From Dysgonomonas sp. UBA7710 (GTDB lineage: Bacteria > Bacteroidota > Bacteroidia > Bacteroidales > Dysgonomonadaceae), in NCBI RefSeq assembly GCF_002482385.1, contig NZ_DLFW01000004.1, positions 26,911 to 90,910 on the forward strand: a stretch of 64,000 bases of DNA, read 5' to 3'. The position numbers and the translations under genes were made by a program. Below the pieces are notes generated by a model. The model ran no database searches. It was not told the origin of the DNA and saw nothing but the letters and a program-made list of their open reading frames with translations. Positions 53,491 through 61,750 of this stretch are shown here, piece after piece (the stretch's first letter is position 1; the number at the start of each line of letters is the position of its first letter).

Positions 53491-54432
53491 ATGGCAAACT
53501 GTCACAATTTATTTCAGGAATATCATGGCGATATCTCCATAGGTTCAAAAAAGAACGAGAGAATGAAGAATTCGAAAGAAGGACTTCGTAAAAGAATCAC
53601 CGCTTGGTTCAAAGAAAACCATCCGGATTATGTACCCTACTTCTATATACAAGGGTCTTATAAAATGAAAAACGGCATCCGCACAGCAGAAGACATCTGT
53701 GACCTCGATGATGGTATCTACTTTTTTCGGGAACCTGATGTATCCGCATCAACCCTCAAGGAATGGGTAAGACAAGCCGTCGATGGCTACACGGCTACAG
53801 CACCAGAAAATCGCAAAAAATGTGTACGCTCCATTTTTGCCAATGATTATGAAATAGACCATCCGGTTTATTACAAAATAGATGGGCAGGAATACAAAAT
53901 CGCTGTCAAAGGTGTTGGTTTTGAAAACAGCGACCCGAAAGCCGTAGTAGACTGGTTTGTATCTAAAAAAGATAAAGAGGGTCGGTTAGTACGAAGCATC
54001 AAATATCTTAAAGGATGGGCAGACAAGCAGAATTTTAAAATGCCAAGTGGTTTGGCATTGACAATCCTGGCCACTAATGCAAAACAAAAAATTGTACTGA
54101 ATGAACGGGATGATATCACGACACGTGACATTCTAAAGGAGATCAAAAAAGTACTTAACAATAAATTTGAATGCATAGTCCCTGCTGTACCAAATGATGA
54201 TTTGCTGGAAAACTATTCAAACAAAGAAAAATTTTTAGAAACACTCGAAAAATTCATAACAGATGCAGATTCCGCAATTCGGGAGACGAACCAAAAAGAA
54301 GCCAGCAAACTGTGGCGTAAACATTTCGGAGACAGATTTCCTCTCGGAGAAGATAAACAAGAAAATAATTCACGCAGTTCAGCGGCAGCAGCGGCAGGAG
54401 CGGCAGGATCCTATCCATTTGGCTATGAATAA
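53491..54432 (+). CDS. CD-NTase cyclic oligonucleotide synthase
   Basis: A 313-aa nucleotidyltransferase. GS is at residues 55-56 (FYIQGSYKMK), the metal-binding acids in DICDLDDGIYFF (Asp71, Asp73) and the third Asp in EIDHPVYY (Asp123). The helical C-terminal half (MPSGLALTILATNA) follows. The last 25 residues form an alanine/glycine/serine-rich tail ending SYPFGYE. In E2- or Cap2-containing CBASS the cyclase C-terminus is the conjugation site, so this flexible tail is expected to be the target of the next gene product. The cyclic product cannot be told from sequence; clade unassigned. Confidence 0.92.
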   Translation: MANCHNLFQEYHGDISIGSKKNERMKNSKEGLRKRITAWFKENHPDYVPYFYIQGSYKMKNGIRTAEDICDLDDGIYFFREPDVSASTLKEWVRQAVDGYTATAPENRKKCVRSIFANDYEIDHPVYYKIDGQEYKIAVKGVGFENSDPKAVVDWFVSKKDKEGRLVRSIKYLKGWADKQNFKMPSGLALTILATNAKQKIVLNERDDITTRDILKEIKKVLNNKFECIVPAVPNDDLLENYSNKEKFLETLEKFITDADSAIRETNQKEASKLWRKHFGDRFPLGEDKQENNSRSSAAAAAGAAGSYPFGYE

Positions 54433-55066
54433 CACATACATCCTATTTATAGAAGAAGCCGCAGAAGCTATAAGCCATTTTCCCGACTTGCACATACATA
54501 GTCGGGAAGATGCTCTTCCATTCCTGGAAGGCACAATCAATCTGTTCGATAAAAACAGCGTAGCGTATGACGCCTACTCCATACGCATAGAATGCGCTCC
54601 CAATTATCCTAAGAGTTTCCCGCTTGTATATGAAACACAAGGAAGATTGCCGCATAATATAGATTGGCATGTGTATAGCGATGGACATTTCTGTCTGTGT
54701 ACACCCATAGAGGAGTATATTCACTGTGCAAAAGGAGTCACTCTTACAACTTTTATTCAAAATCAGGTTGTCCCTTATTTACACAATCAGAGTTTTAGAG
54801 AGAAAGAAGGCTACTTTCTTCATGAAAGATCTCATGGCTTAAAGGGCATCTTAGAGTCTCTATATGATATTCTAAACACCAAAGATTTAATCAAAATCTA
54901 TTCTTTATTAACGTATATCTATAAAAGTAATCCCCCCTCACGCACCTCAAAATGTTTTTGCGGAAGTGGCAAAAAGTACAGACACTGTCATAGAGAAGCA
55001 TACCATTCGATAAAAAGCATAGGGCAAGATCAATTGCTTACACTAATCTCAATCCTAAATAACTAA
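54425..55066 (+). CDS. E2-like conjugating protein with SEC-C zinc motif (CBASS type II short)
   Basis: 213 residues from the ATG at 54425, which overlaps the CD-NTase end by 8 bp (ATGAATAA); an upstream in-frame ATG lies inside the cyclase gene and is unlikely. Residues 1-130 have an E2-type core: strands YSIRIECAPNYPKSFPLVYE (P-rich flap), then HVYSDGHFCLCTPIEEY with candidate catalytic Cys90 or Cys92. Residues 177-189 are a SEC-C zinc motif (CFCGSGKKYRHCH). No E1/JAB genes are present, so this is the short (E2-only) type. E2-CBASS proteins ligate the cyclase C-terminus to raise its activity. Confidence 0.85.
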   Translation: MNNTYILFIEEAAEAISHFPDLHIHSREDALPFLEGTINLFDKNSVAYDAYSIRIECAPNYPKSFPLVYETQGRLPHNIDWHVYSDGHFCLCTPIEEYIHCAKGVTLTTFIQNQVVPYLHNQSFREKEGYFLHERSHGLKGILESLYDILNTKDLIKIYSLLTYIYKSNPPSRTSKCFCGSGKKYRHCHREAYHSIKSIGQDQLLTLISILNN

Positions 55067-55091
55067 TAACCACATACACATAAAGATCAGC

Positions 55092-58000
55092 TTAGTTAGT
55101 AATTACCTCATAGCTAAAATATTCATGTGTCGCATACCAATCCTGATACTGGCTATCATAATACACTATCTCATCTTTAGCTATAAATATCTTATTAAAT
55201 TTAGGAGTTTTTTCCAATAATCTCCTTAGGTTTTGGTCGCGATTGATTGGGTTCTGATATACCAAAATATAACTATTTAGAGGATATTGATTCATCAGAT
55301 TATTCAGAAAACAGGCTAATTTATTAACTTCATCAAGATCCAAATTAGACAAAGAATTAGCACATGCCAAAACAACTGTATGAGGTAATGCAAACTCATC
55401 TCTATAATAAGCAGGATTACTTTTATCCAGCCCCTCACACAAATCAAATGTATCTATAACTTTAAAAGCCCCTGATTCGCTAAATTGCCTTGCCTTGTCA
55501 AGCATCGACTTTGAAACGTCTACCGCTAAATAATGCACCTTACGACTAGTCTCTGTTTTAAAAACATTATTAAAAGCCAGAGAAGCAGTTAGTGGTCCGC
55601 AGCCATAATCTATAAATACTATTCGCTCTTCCGTATTCTGAAATTTTGACAAAAAGAACGTCTTATGGCTAAGAAAAATATGCTGCATTGAAATAAAATA
55701 TTTTCTCATATTCCAATAACAATACAGCAAAACATTTTCTTTGGGTGTATAATAAGCCAACAAACTTTGTTGACGATCCATATACCCGCCTACATTTTGC
55801 AGATAATTCAAATCAATTTGTTTATCAAAATCAGCCATTCCATACTGCGTAAGGTTATTACGCATAAAATCCGTGTTTAACCCTAATATTTCATTGGGCC
55901 ATTTTGTACGTCTATCATTTTTGATCACCACCTCTACCTTATTCTCAAACACACTTTTAAAAGGCTCGCTAATCACGGATGGTGCTATCATCTCAGCGGT
56001 ATTGATTCCGTCAGGAAAATAGATCGGCTGTCCTGCCAATATATCAGACAAAGATGTATTAATGTAGCCTCCTTTTGATTTGCAATACTCTATCAGACTC
56101 AGATATATAAGGTTGTCAGATAATATATTATCATTGCCTATCAATACCATCTGCTCACGAGCCCGTGTAAGAGCCACATTTAATTTGCGATCGACATCTC
56201 CTTCATCATTTAAACTAATCATTCCTTCTAATTGGAAGGGATTATTGACAGAAAAAGAATAAATAATAATATCTCGTTGGCTTCCCTGGAATCGCTCTAC
56301 GGAATCGACAGTAATCTTATCATAATTGGGGATGCCTTCCTCTTCCAGTTTATGCTTGATAAGCGCTATCTGATTTCGAAAAGGTGCAATAATACCTACT
56401 GTTGTAAGCGGATCGAACTCTTTATTATTACTATCATACAAGGCTATGATTTCCTTAATGATATAAACAACAAAATCAGCCTCAGAAGTATTACTTTTTG
56501 CATAAAAATTATCGACCTTTTTATTATTAAAAAAAACCAACCTCTTTTGGCTTAGCAACTTTCTGACACTATGTGCTCCAGATTCTGAAAACTGCAAATC
56601 CGTTACCTGTCGGTATAATGCTGTCCTAGTTGCCACATCAATACCCGGTGCATCATAAGCTTCACGCAATAGCCCTTTATAAAATGCAAAATTAGGGAAT
56701 AGAGAAATATCTTTATGCATACGCCCTTGATATGTTAAGGTATCATAAGAATCCACATGTTTATTGTCTTCACAAAATTTGTAAAGACGTTCAAATAGAG
56801 AATTCTTTCTGTTATACAAGCCGATAGACTCTAGCAATCGATTATTAGTTTTAGACCTCTTAACAGACTGCAAAGAAATTGCAGGCAATTGCTTATGATC
56901 CCCAATAAGTACAAATGTTGATGCTTTCCCCAAAATACCCACCAATTGGGGTTCCAGAATCTGAGAAGCTTCATCAACTATTATGTAATCAAAGTTTTTC
57001 ACTTGGAAAATATGCTCCTTGCTACCTATTGAAGCTACAGTAGAAACATACACATTATTTTCTTTGAGAATACTGGCCACCTCAGCACGTCCAAATCTTT
57101 TACCTGATGCTAACAACTCTTTCTCTCTCTCTTCCATTACTACATCCAGCAGATTTCCCTGATATTCAATACCAGTAGATAACCGAGACCCAAAGCGAAT
57201 AAAATTTCGTTCACTTCCCCCTTCGCAGGCATGGTTAATTGCCTCGCAAAGTTCATCAACTGCACGATTAGTATAAGCCAGCACAAGAATACTTTTCTTA
57301 TTAGCAATAAGCTCTTTAACCATATTTTTAATAATAATCGAAGTTTTCCCTGTACCAGGAGGGCCATTCAGTAAAAAATAATGATCTGCAGATAAAGCCT
57401 TATTAATAACCATTTGCTGCTCATAGCTGATAGAAGAGTTCTTATAGCCATAATCCTTTCCTTTACCGGAATATTCCTGCGTTAAAATTAATTTTTTAAA
57501 TGAGGAACTTTCTTTCAGAAAATTATAAAGATTCCGATACATAGAATTAAAGGAAATCTCCATAAAGTCACTTTCCAGAGCCCATTTTCCGTTAGAACCA
57601 AAAGAAGTAAAAAATGCCTTATTACGTTGTTTGTATCTAAAATATACGGTAACAGAATCAGCCGTGATTTCCTTGATCGTACATTTAAAAATCTGACTAT
57701 GAGAAACGGTTTCCGATTCACCATTGCGGGGATATAGCACACAAATATCCCCAGCTCTGAAATTCACATGTTTATTATCAGTATTTGTCCTCTTGAACTC
57801 AATAATTTGTTCTTCCTGATCGATTTTATTACTCTCAATTTCTAAATCATATAAGATCTGAAATTTATCTTTCTTCTCCTCAAAACTATCCAGCCAAAGT
57901 CTAGCTAAACCATTCGAACCATTTTCTCTATCGCGTTCAGCACTGCCCACCTTACTTAGAAAATGTTCGTAAGAAACATAATTCACAAATGAAATAAAAT

Positions 58001-59528
58001 AACTCTTCTCTAGATCTGAGGCCGAAGCTATCGGTTTAAGAAAATCATCCAATTGAGGCTCTATGATACGTCTGAAATTAGGATGAATATCCCTATTGAT
58101 GAGATTTTGAGCATTGATCATTGCTAAAAGAGTTTCAGTAGATTTTTCATCATCTTTTGCTAGAAGATGTTCTCTTGTAATAATCTTATTTCTCAGATTA
58201 ATCACTACTTGAAATCTATTCAGATAAGCCCCAATATTCCTCAGATTGCCGTGATCAGGCTTCGAATACAAAATAAACCCCTGCACTTTATTATTTATCT
58301 GCCCCATACTCAGTTTCCCTACCTGAGAATAGAGAAGATAATACATAAATAGCTGAGCCTGATGATTGTTCTTTATACTAACGCCGTCATCAGGAAATGG
58401 TGTGCTGCCCGACTTTAACTCTATAATTTTAGAGACGCCCCCAGTTTTTCTCCAATCAAGCATATCCATCCTTCCCTGTAATCCAAACCTTTCGGACAAA
58501 AAAGAAGGTTCCAAAGATATATTTTCCAGATCAATACCTAATTGTGTAAAATCATTCTCAATAGTTTGCTTAATTTTCAGAAACTGTTTCTGGCTTTCCT
58601 GATGATACTTGCTAAAATCCTGTTGATCTGAAATATCTACACAGGTAGTATACTCAAACGGACTTTTTTTAAAATGCTTGACAAAAGCACTTCCAAACTC
58701 CACAGGAGTTAAAGGATTTGAAAAAATCTCATCAACTACCAAGTTTGCAAAATTACCCAGCAGTATATGTTTAGAGTTAGGCACTGTTTCAAACTTAGAC
58801 TTGAAAAATAATAATTCCGTTTCTCCATAATCTTGAACACATTCTGCAATAGAGGAAACATCCAGAAGATAATCAGGTTCTAGTACAATAATGTTAGGAT
58901 GAAAGACTTCGTTAGCATCAATGACGATATCGATAAGATATAAAACAGCTCCTTCCCAAAAATCTTTACATGAGGTAATGATTTCATTCACACCCGTTTC
59001 CAATATCTGAACTGTTACGAGCTTCTCTGGAGCAAACTCATAAGCGGGTTCTTTTACACTTAAAGTATCAATATGGCAAATCAAATGATTCGCTCTCATT
59101 TCAACTATACAAACTTTAGCTTCACTTAATCGGATGTTCTTAATGACAGAAAATTCTTTTCCACGCTTTTCGTTCAATAATAAATTTTGTGGAATATTGA
59201 TAGAATAAGCGACTTTAAGAAATTCAGCGAAAAGAGAAACGTGATATCTATAATCGTCTTCCAAAGGGACAAGACTTTCATGTAACACTTTGTTTGCTGT
59301 AATTCGTAGTCCGTGAATAGATCCATTAATATTATATGTACGACAAACAAAACTTAGTCTAGAAAAAAAATTCGAGAATTGAACGGGGGTTATTGATGTA
59401 AGATCTCTACAAACCTTTTCTAGCAAGCTTCTTAGTTGAGGATACTTTATTGACAGAGACAGAACTTCATTCTTATGAATACTTTCTAACTCTTCTAGAA
59501 ACTCTAAGGCTATAATTTTTTTAGTCAT
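55092..59528 (-). CDS. nuclease - SF1 helicase - methyltransferase-like fusion protein
   Basis: 1478 residues from the ATG at 59528. The frame extends to 59672, but a -7 promoter lies inside that extension. A PD-(D/E)XK-type nuclease domain (about 300-450) has MDMLDWRKTGG and IIELKSGSTPFPD, typical of the RecB/Cas4/Dna2 class. A UPF1/Dna2-like SF1 helicase (about 690-1170) has Walker A NGPPGTGKTS, DEASQ, LIGDHKQLPAI, DSVERFQGSQRDII and NVALTRAREQMVLIG. The C-terminal 200 residues resemble a Rossmann methyltransferase (FIDYGCGPLTASL, then LAVDVSKSMLDKARQ). It runs convergently with the CBASS operon (25-bp gap). Probably a stand-alone anti-phage protein; I know no named system with this full order. 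Confidence 0.85.
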   Translation of the reverse strand: MTKKIIALEFLEELESIHKNEVLSLSIKYPQLRSLLEKVCRDLTSITPVQFSNFFSRLSFVCRTYNINGSIHGLRITANKVLHESLVPLEDDYRYHVSLFAEFLKVAYSINIPQNLLLNEKRGKEFSVIKNIRLSEAKVCIVEMRANHLICHIDTLSVKEPAYEFAPEKLVTVQILETGVNEIITSCKDFWEGAVLYLIDIVIDANEVFHPNIIVLEPDYLLDVSSIAECVQDYGETELLFFKSKFETVPNSKHILLGNFANLVVDEIFSNPLTPVEFGSAFVKHFKKSPFEYTTCVDISDQQDFSKYHQESQKQFLKIKQTIENDFTQLGIDLENISLEPSFLSERFGLQGRMDMLDWRKTGGVSKIIELKSGSTPFPDDGVSIKNNHQAQLFMYYLLYSQVGKLSMGQINNKVQGFILYSKPDHGNLRNIGAYLNRFQVVINLRNKIITREHLLAKDDEKSTETLLAMINAQNLINRDIHPNFRRIIEPQLDDFLKPIASASDLEKSYFISFVNYVSYEHFLSKVGSAERDRENGSNGLARLWLDSFEEKKDKFQILYDLEIESNKIDQEEQIIEFKRTNTDNKHVNFRAGDICVLYPRNGESETVSHSQIFKCTIKEITADSVTVYFRYKQRNKAFFTSFGSNGKWALESDFMEISFNSMYRNLYNFLKESSSFKKLILTQEYSGKGKDYGYKNSSISYEQQMVINKALSADHYFLLNGPPGTGKTSIIIKNMVKELIANKKSILVLAYTNRAVDELCEAINHACEGGSERNFIRFGSRLSTGIEYQGNLLDVVMEEREKELLASGKRFGRAEVASILKENNVYVSTVASIGSKEHIFQVKNFDYIIVDEASQILEPQLVGILGKASTFVLIGDHKQLPAISLQSVKRSKTNNRLLESIGLYNRKNSLFERLYKFCEDNKHVDSYDTLTYQGRMHKDISLFPNFAFYKGLLREAYDAPGIDVATRTALYRQVTDLQFSESGAHSVRKLLSQKRLVFFNNKKVDNFYAKSNTSEADFVVYIIKEIIALYDSNNKEFDPLTTVGIIAPFRNQIALIKHKLEEEGIPNYDKITVDSVERFQGSQRDIIIYSFSVNNPFQLEGMISLNDEGDVDRKLNVALTRAREQMVLIGNDNILSDNLIYLSLIEYCKSKGGYINTSLSDILAGQPIYFPDGINTAEMIAPSVISEPFKSVFENKVEVVIKNDRRTKWPNEILGLNTDFMRNNLTQYGMADFDKQIDLNYLQNVGGYMDRQQSLLAYYTPKENVLLYCYWNMRKYFISMQHIFLSHKTFFLSKFQNTEERIVFIDYGCGPLTASLAFNNVFKTETSRKVHYLAVDVSKSMLDKARQFSESGAFKVIDTFDLCEGLDKSNPAYYRDEFALPHTVVLACANSLSNLDLDEVNKLACFLNNLMNQYPLNSYILVYQNPINRDQNLRRLLEKTPKFNKIFIAKDEIVYYDSQYQDWYATHEYFSYEVITN

Positions 59529-59570
59529 TAACAATCGGACTATGTTAAATAATAAATGTTTAAATCTACA

Positions 59571-59578
59571 CAAATATA
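59571..59578 (-). promoter_or_regulatory. candidate -7 element of the nuclease-helicase gene
   Basis: Minus-strand TATATTTG. Start of transcription near 59564 leaves a leader of about 36 nt before the ATG at 59528 and rules out the longer ORF. Confidence 0.45.
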
Positions 59579-59753
59579 TTGAAATAAAACTTCGTTGAAA
59601 GTAAAAATAGAAATAACACAGGGGTTGGGATTGAGTTATGACAAAATGGGTAATATTAACAATGATATGCAAAACACATGGAAAGCGTGCGACCTTAATT
59701 TATTGAAGAAATACATTTCAAACGTTTCAAATAGGAAGAAGCTTTAACACCCA

Positions 59754-60131
59754 TTGACGAGTCATCGGGAGACGAAGAAAAGGGTTATTAAGAGAGGGGT
59801 TGACAGAAAGACTTTGTTTCACAACGCAAAAAAAAGGTTAGATAAGCTATTCAATTATGATAGACAATTATCTGAAACTTTTGAATATTGTAATACGATG
59901 AAGAATAGGTCTATATCCGAGCAGATCAGCTTACTCGTGAAAAAGGAAATAGGCTTGTATGCAGATGTACAGATAGGGAAGGATAGATCCAGAAATGCAG
60001 ATCTGAATATAAGTTCATCAACAGACTTAGGATTAACTTCTGTTTTGAAAATTTTTTCGCCCAAGATTCATGGGAGAGGATGTAGAGGACTTGAAAAAAG
60101 TCGAAGAGATAAAGAGGAAGAAACGGAATAG
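59754..60131 (+). pseudogene. 3' fragment of a BtgB/DUF5712 mobilization gene
   Basis: 125 codons matching the last third of the relaxase at 49263. Compare SHRETKKRVIKRGVDRKTLF with NHRNTKKGVIKGGFDRTNLF, then FNYDRQLSETFEYCNTMKN with FSYDRPIDESFEYYNTMKN, then STDLGLTSVLKIFSP. The metal-binding part is missing and the frame is closed upstream at a TAA near 59744. Nucleotide divergence is high, so it is not a recent duplication but the stump of another mobilizable element. Confidence 0.82.
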
Positions 60132-60271
60132 GGGAATGAGGAGATCGTTTTGACGAAAAATTCATAAGGCCATCTTTTAGCCAGGAATAATCTTCAACCA
60201 TGGTAACATTTATACAATACGAACAATGTATTTAAGCTTTTATTAGACACTGTTAATTAATATTTAATCGG

Positions 60272-60279
60272 TATATTTG
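60272..60279 (+). promoter_or_regulatory. candidate -7 element of the 338-aa unknown gene
   Basis: TATATTTG fits TAnnTTTG; start of transcription near 60286, about 34 nt before the ATG. Confidence 0.45.
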
Positions 60280-60319
60280 TATATGAATCAGATAAGTAAT
60301 CTTCAAAACATGTTACCTT

Positions 60320-61336
60320 ATGGCTAAAAGAAAAGTTGAGGAAAAGAAACCATTTGTAGTAAAAGTACCAGTATATGCTACAGAAGTAAAAGAAGGAAGT
60401 TTTACATATGAAAGTGTAATTACTAGACTTAAAGAGGAATTAAACAATTATAATAATAATGCAGATATTGGTAGAGTTGCATTTAATCGAAGTAATAAGA
60501 CTCAGCGTAAAGTAATTCAAAAAGTAGATTATTTTGACTGCCCATATGGAGAAGATCCCAACGAAATACCGACCTTGTTATTGAAAACAACAACATTCAA
60601 TACAAATATACATGATGCATATACAGAGGATTCAGATGGTACGATTCGAGTTCTATCTGATACAACTAAATTAGTTAGTGAACATAATTATATGTTATTT
60701 TATCCCAACTTTGTTGGTTATGAACCAAACCAAAAAGTTAATTGGTTAGTATTTGTTTGTGGAGATACAAATAAAAATGACACAGATATTGTAAATACTG
60801 CAAAGTTGGTCATAAATAGAGTGCTACATTGGAGTTTTACGAGTATCAAACCCAAAGATCTTTTAGATAAAGTACAACAGGTATCAATACCCGTTTTCCA
60901 ATTGAGATATATTGGTGTTGAAAAAGACATATCAGATGCTAATGAGAAATATATTACTTACTTAGTAGAATCAAAGATAAAGAAGGATAAAAAGAAAACA
61001 TATAAAGACATTCCTTTTAACTCTGTAGAAAAATTGTTGGAAGAAGATTTCAATCACGATGAGTATCAGATTCGTGAAGCCGAATTCACTCAGGGTAAGA
61101 AAAAATTTAAATTAGTAAGAAGGTATCAAGGGATGACTGAGGCTGAATATGATGAATTTGACACATTAAAAAAGGAAGCCCAAACTCTTTTTGAGGAAAC
61201 CGCAGAACTAACATTTACAGATAGTTTTGAACTACTTGAAACTGAAGAAAAGAACAAGAAATTGCAAGACAAGGATTTTATTTTGGAAAGAATGCTGCCT
61301 ATAATTATTAATTATATAGCAAGTTATAATGTTTGA
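60320..61336 (+). CDS. unknown 338-aa cytoplasmic protein, two-gene unit with membrane partner
   Basis: I do not recognise a family. The protein has no signal or membrane segment. It has a lysine-rich N-terminus, a beta-rich middle (YMLFYPNFVGYEPNQKVNWL, then WLVFVCGDTNKNDTDIV) and a charged C-terminal helical region (about 250-335; YDEFDTLKKEAQTLFEETAEL). It overlaps the next gene by 8 bp, so the two are translated together. Its place in a defence-rich island, with an adjacent small multi-pass membrane protein, resembles sensor-plus-membrane-effector anti-phage units. That role is inferred from position only. Confidence 0.75.
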   Translation: MAKRKVEEKKPFVVKVPVYATEVKEGSFTYESVITRLKEELNNYNNNADIGRVAFNRSNKTQRKVIQKVDYFDCPYGEDPNEIPTLLLKTTTFNTNIHDAYTEDSDGTIRVLSDTTKLVSEHNYMLFYPNFVGYEPNQKVNWLVFVCGDTNKNDTDIVNTAKLVINRVLHWSFTSIKPKDLLDKVQQVSIPVFQLRYIGVEKDISDANEKYITYLVESKIKKDKKKTYKDIPFNSVEKLLEEDFNHDEYQIREAEFTQGKKKFKLVRRYQGMTEAEYDEFDTLKKEAQTLFEETAELTFTDSFELLETEEKNKKLQDKDFILERMLPIIINYIASYNV

Positions 61337-61748
61337 TTTTGAAACTATATTAACGATAGAACTAAGTCTGTTTGGAATTGGCATCACTGTTTTTACAGTT
61401 TTGTATACTTTTGTTTTGAATAAAAAAAGTGACCTATCAATCTATACAGAATTAAAAAGAAAGCAGAAGAAATCTAGTAAAACTATATTAGATCAAAAGA
61501 TAATATTTGCAGAAAAATATATATCAAGTACAAAGAAAATAAATATATACTTGTTAATTCTTGTTTTTTATACTTTCATTGTCAGTTTCTTCTCATTTCT
61601 GGCATCTGGTAATTGCCTTTTATCTACAGAGTTCTTTAATGGAGTCAATATAGTTTTATCATTACTATGTATACTTTCATTAATTTATACTTTTATTATG
61701 CTTATTATTGTGACAAATCGCTATATTAAAGAAGTAAAAATAAAATAA
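61329..61748 (+). CDS. small membrane protein, partner of the 338-aa protein
   Basis: A 139-aa protein with three predicted transmembrane helices: about 6-30 (LSLFGIGITVFTVLYTFVLN), 73-95 (YLLILVFYTFIVSFFSFLA) and 105-130 (IVLSLLCILSLIYTFIMLII). A basic, lysine-rich cytoplasmic or periplasmic loop lies between helices 1 and 2. It resembles small membrane effectors that damage the envelope, but there is no recognisable family motif. It starts inside the end of the 338-aa gene and ends 2 bp before the AlbA_2 gene, so the three genes are probably one operon. Confidence 0.78.
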   Translation: MFDFETILTIELSLFGIGITVFTVLYTFVLNKKSDLSIYTELKRKQKKSSKTILDQKIIFAEKYISSTKKINIYLLILVFYTFIVSFFSFLASGNCLLSTEFFNGVNIVLSLLCILSLIYTFIMLIIVTNRYIKEVKIK

Positions 61749-61750
61749 TT

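Noticed and set aside
54263..54424. Longer start of the E2-like protein
   Set aside because: It lies in another frame of the CD-NTase gene; the ATG at 54425 gives the normal 8-bp overlap and E2 fold start.
59529..59672. N-terminal extension of the nuclease-helicase
   Set aside because: The added 48 residues are Phe/Tyr/Ile-rich low-quality sequence and contain the likely promoter.
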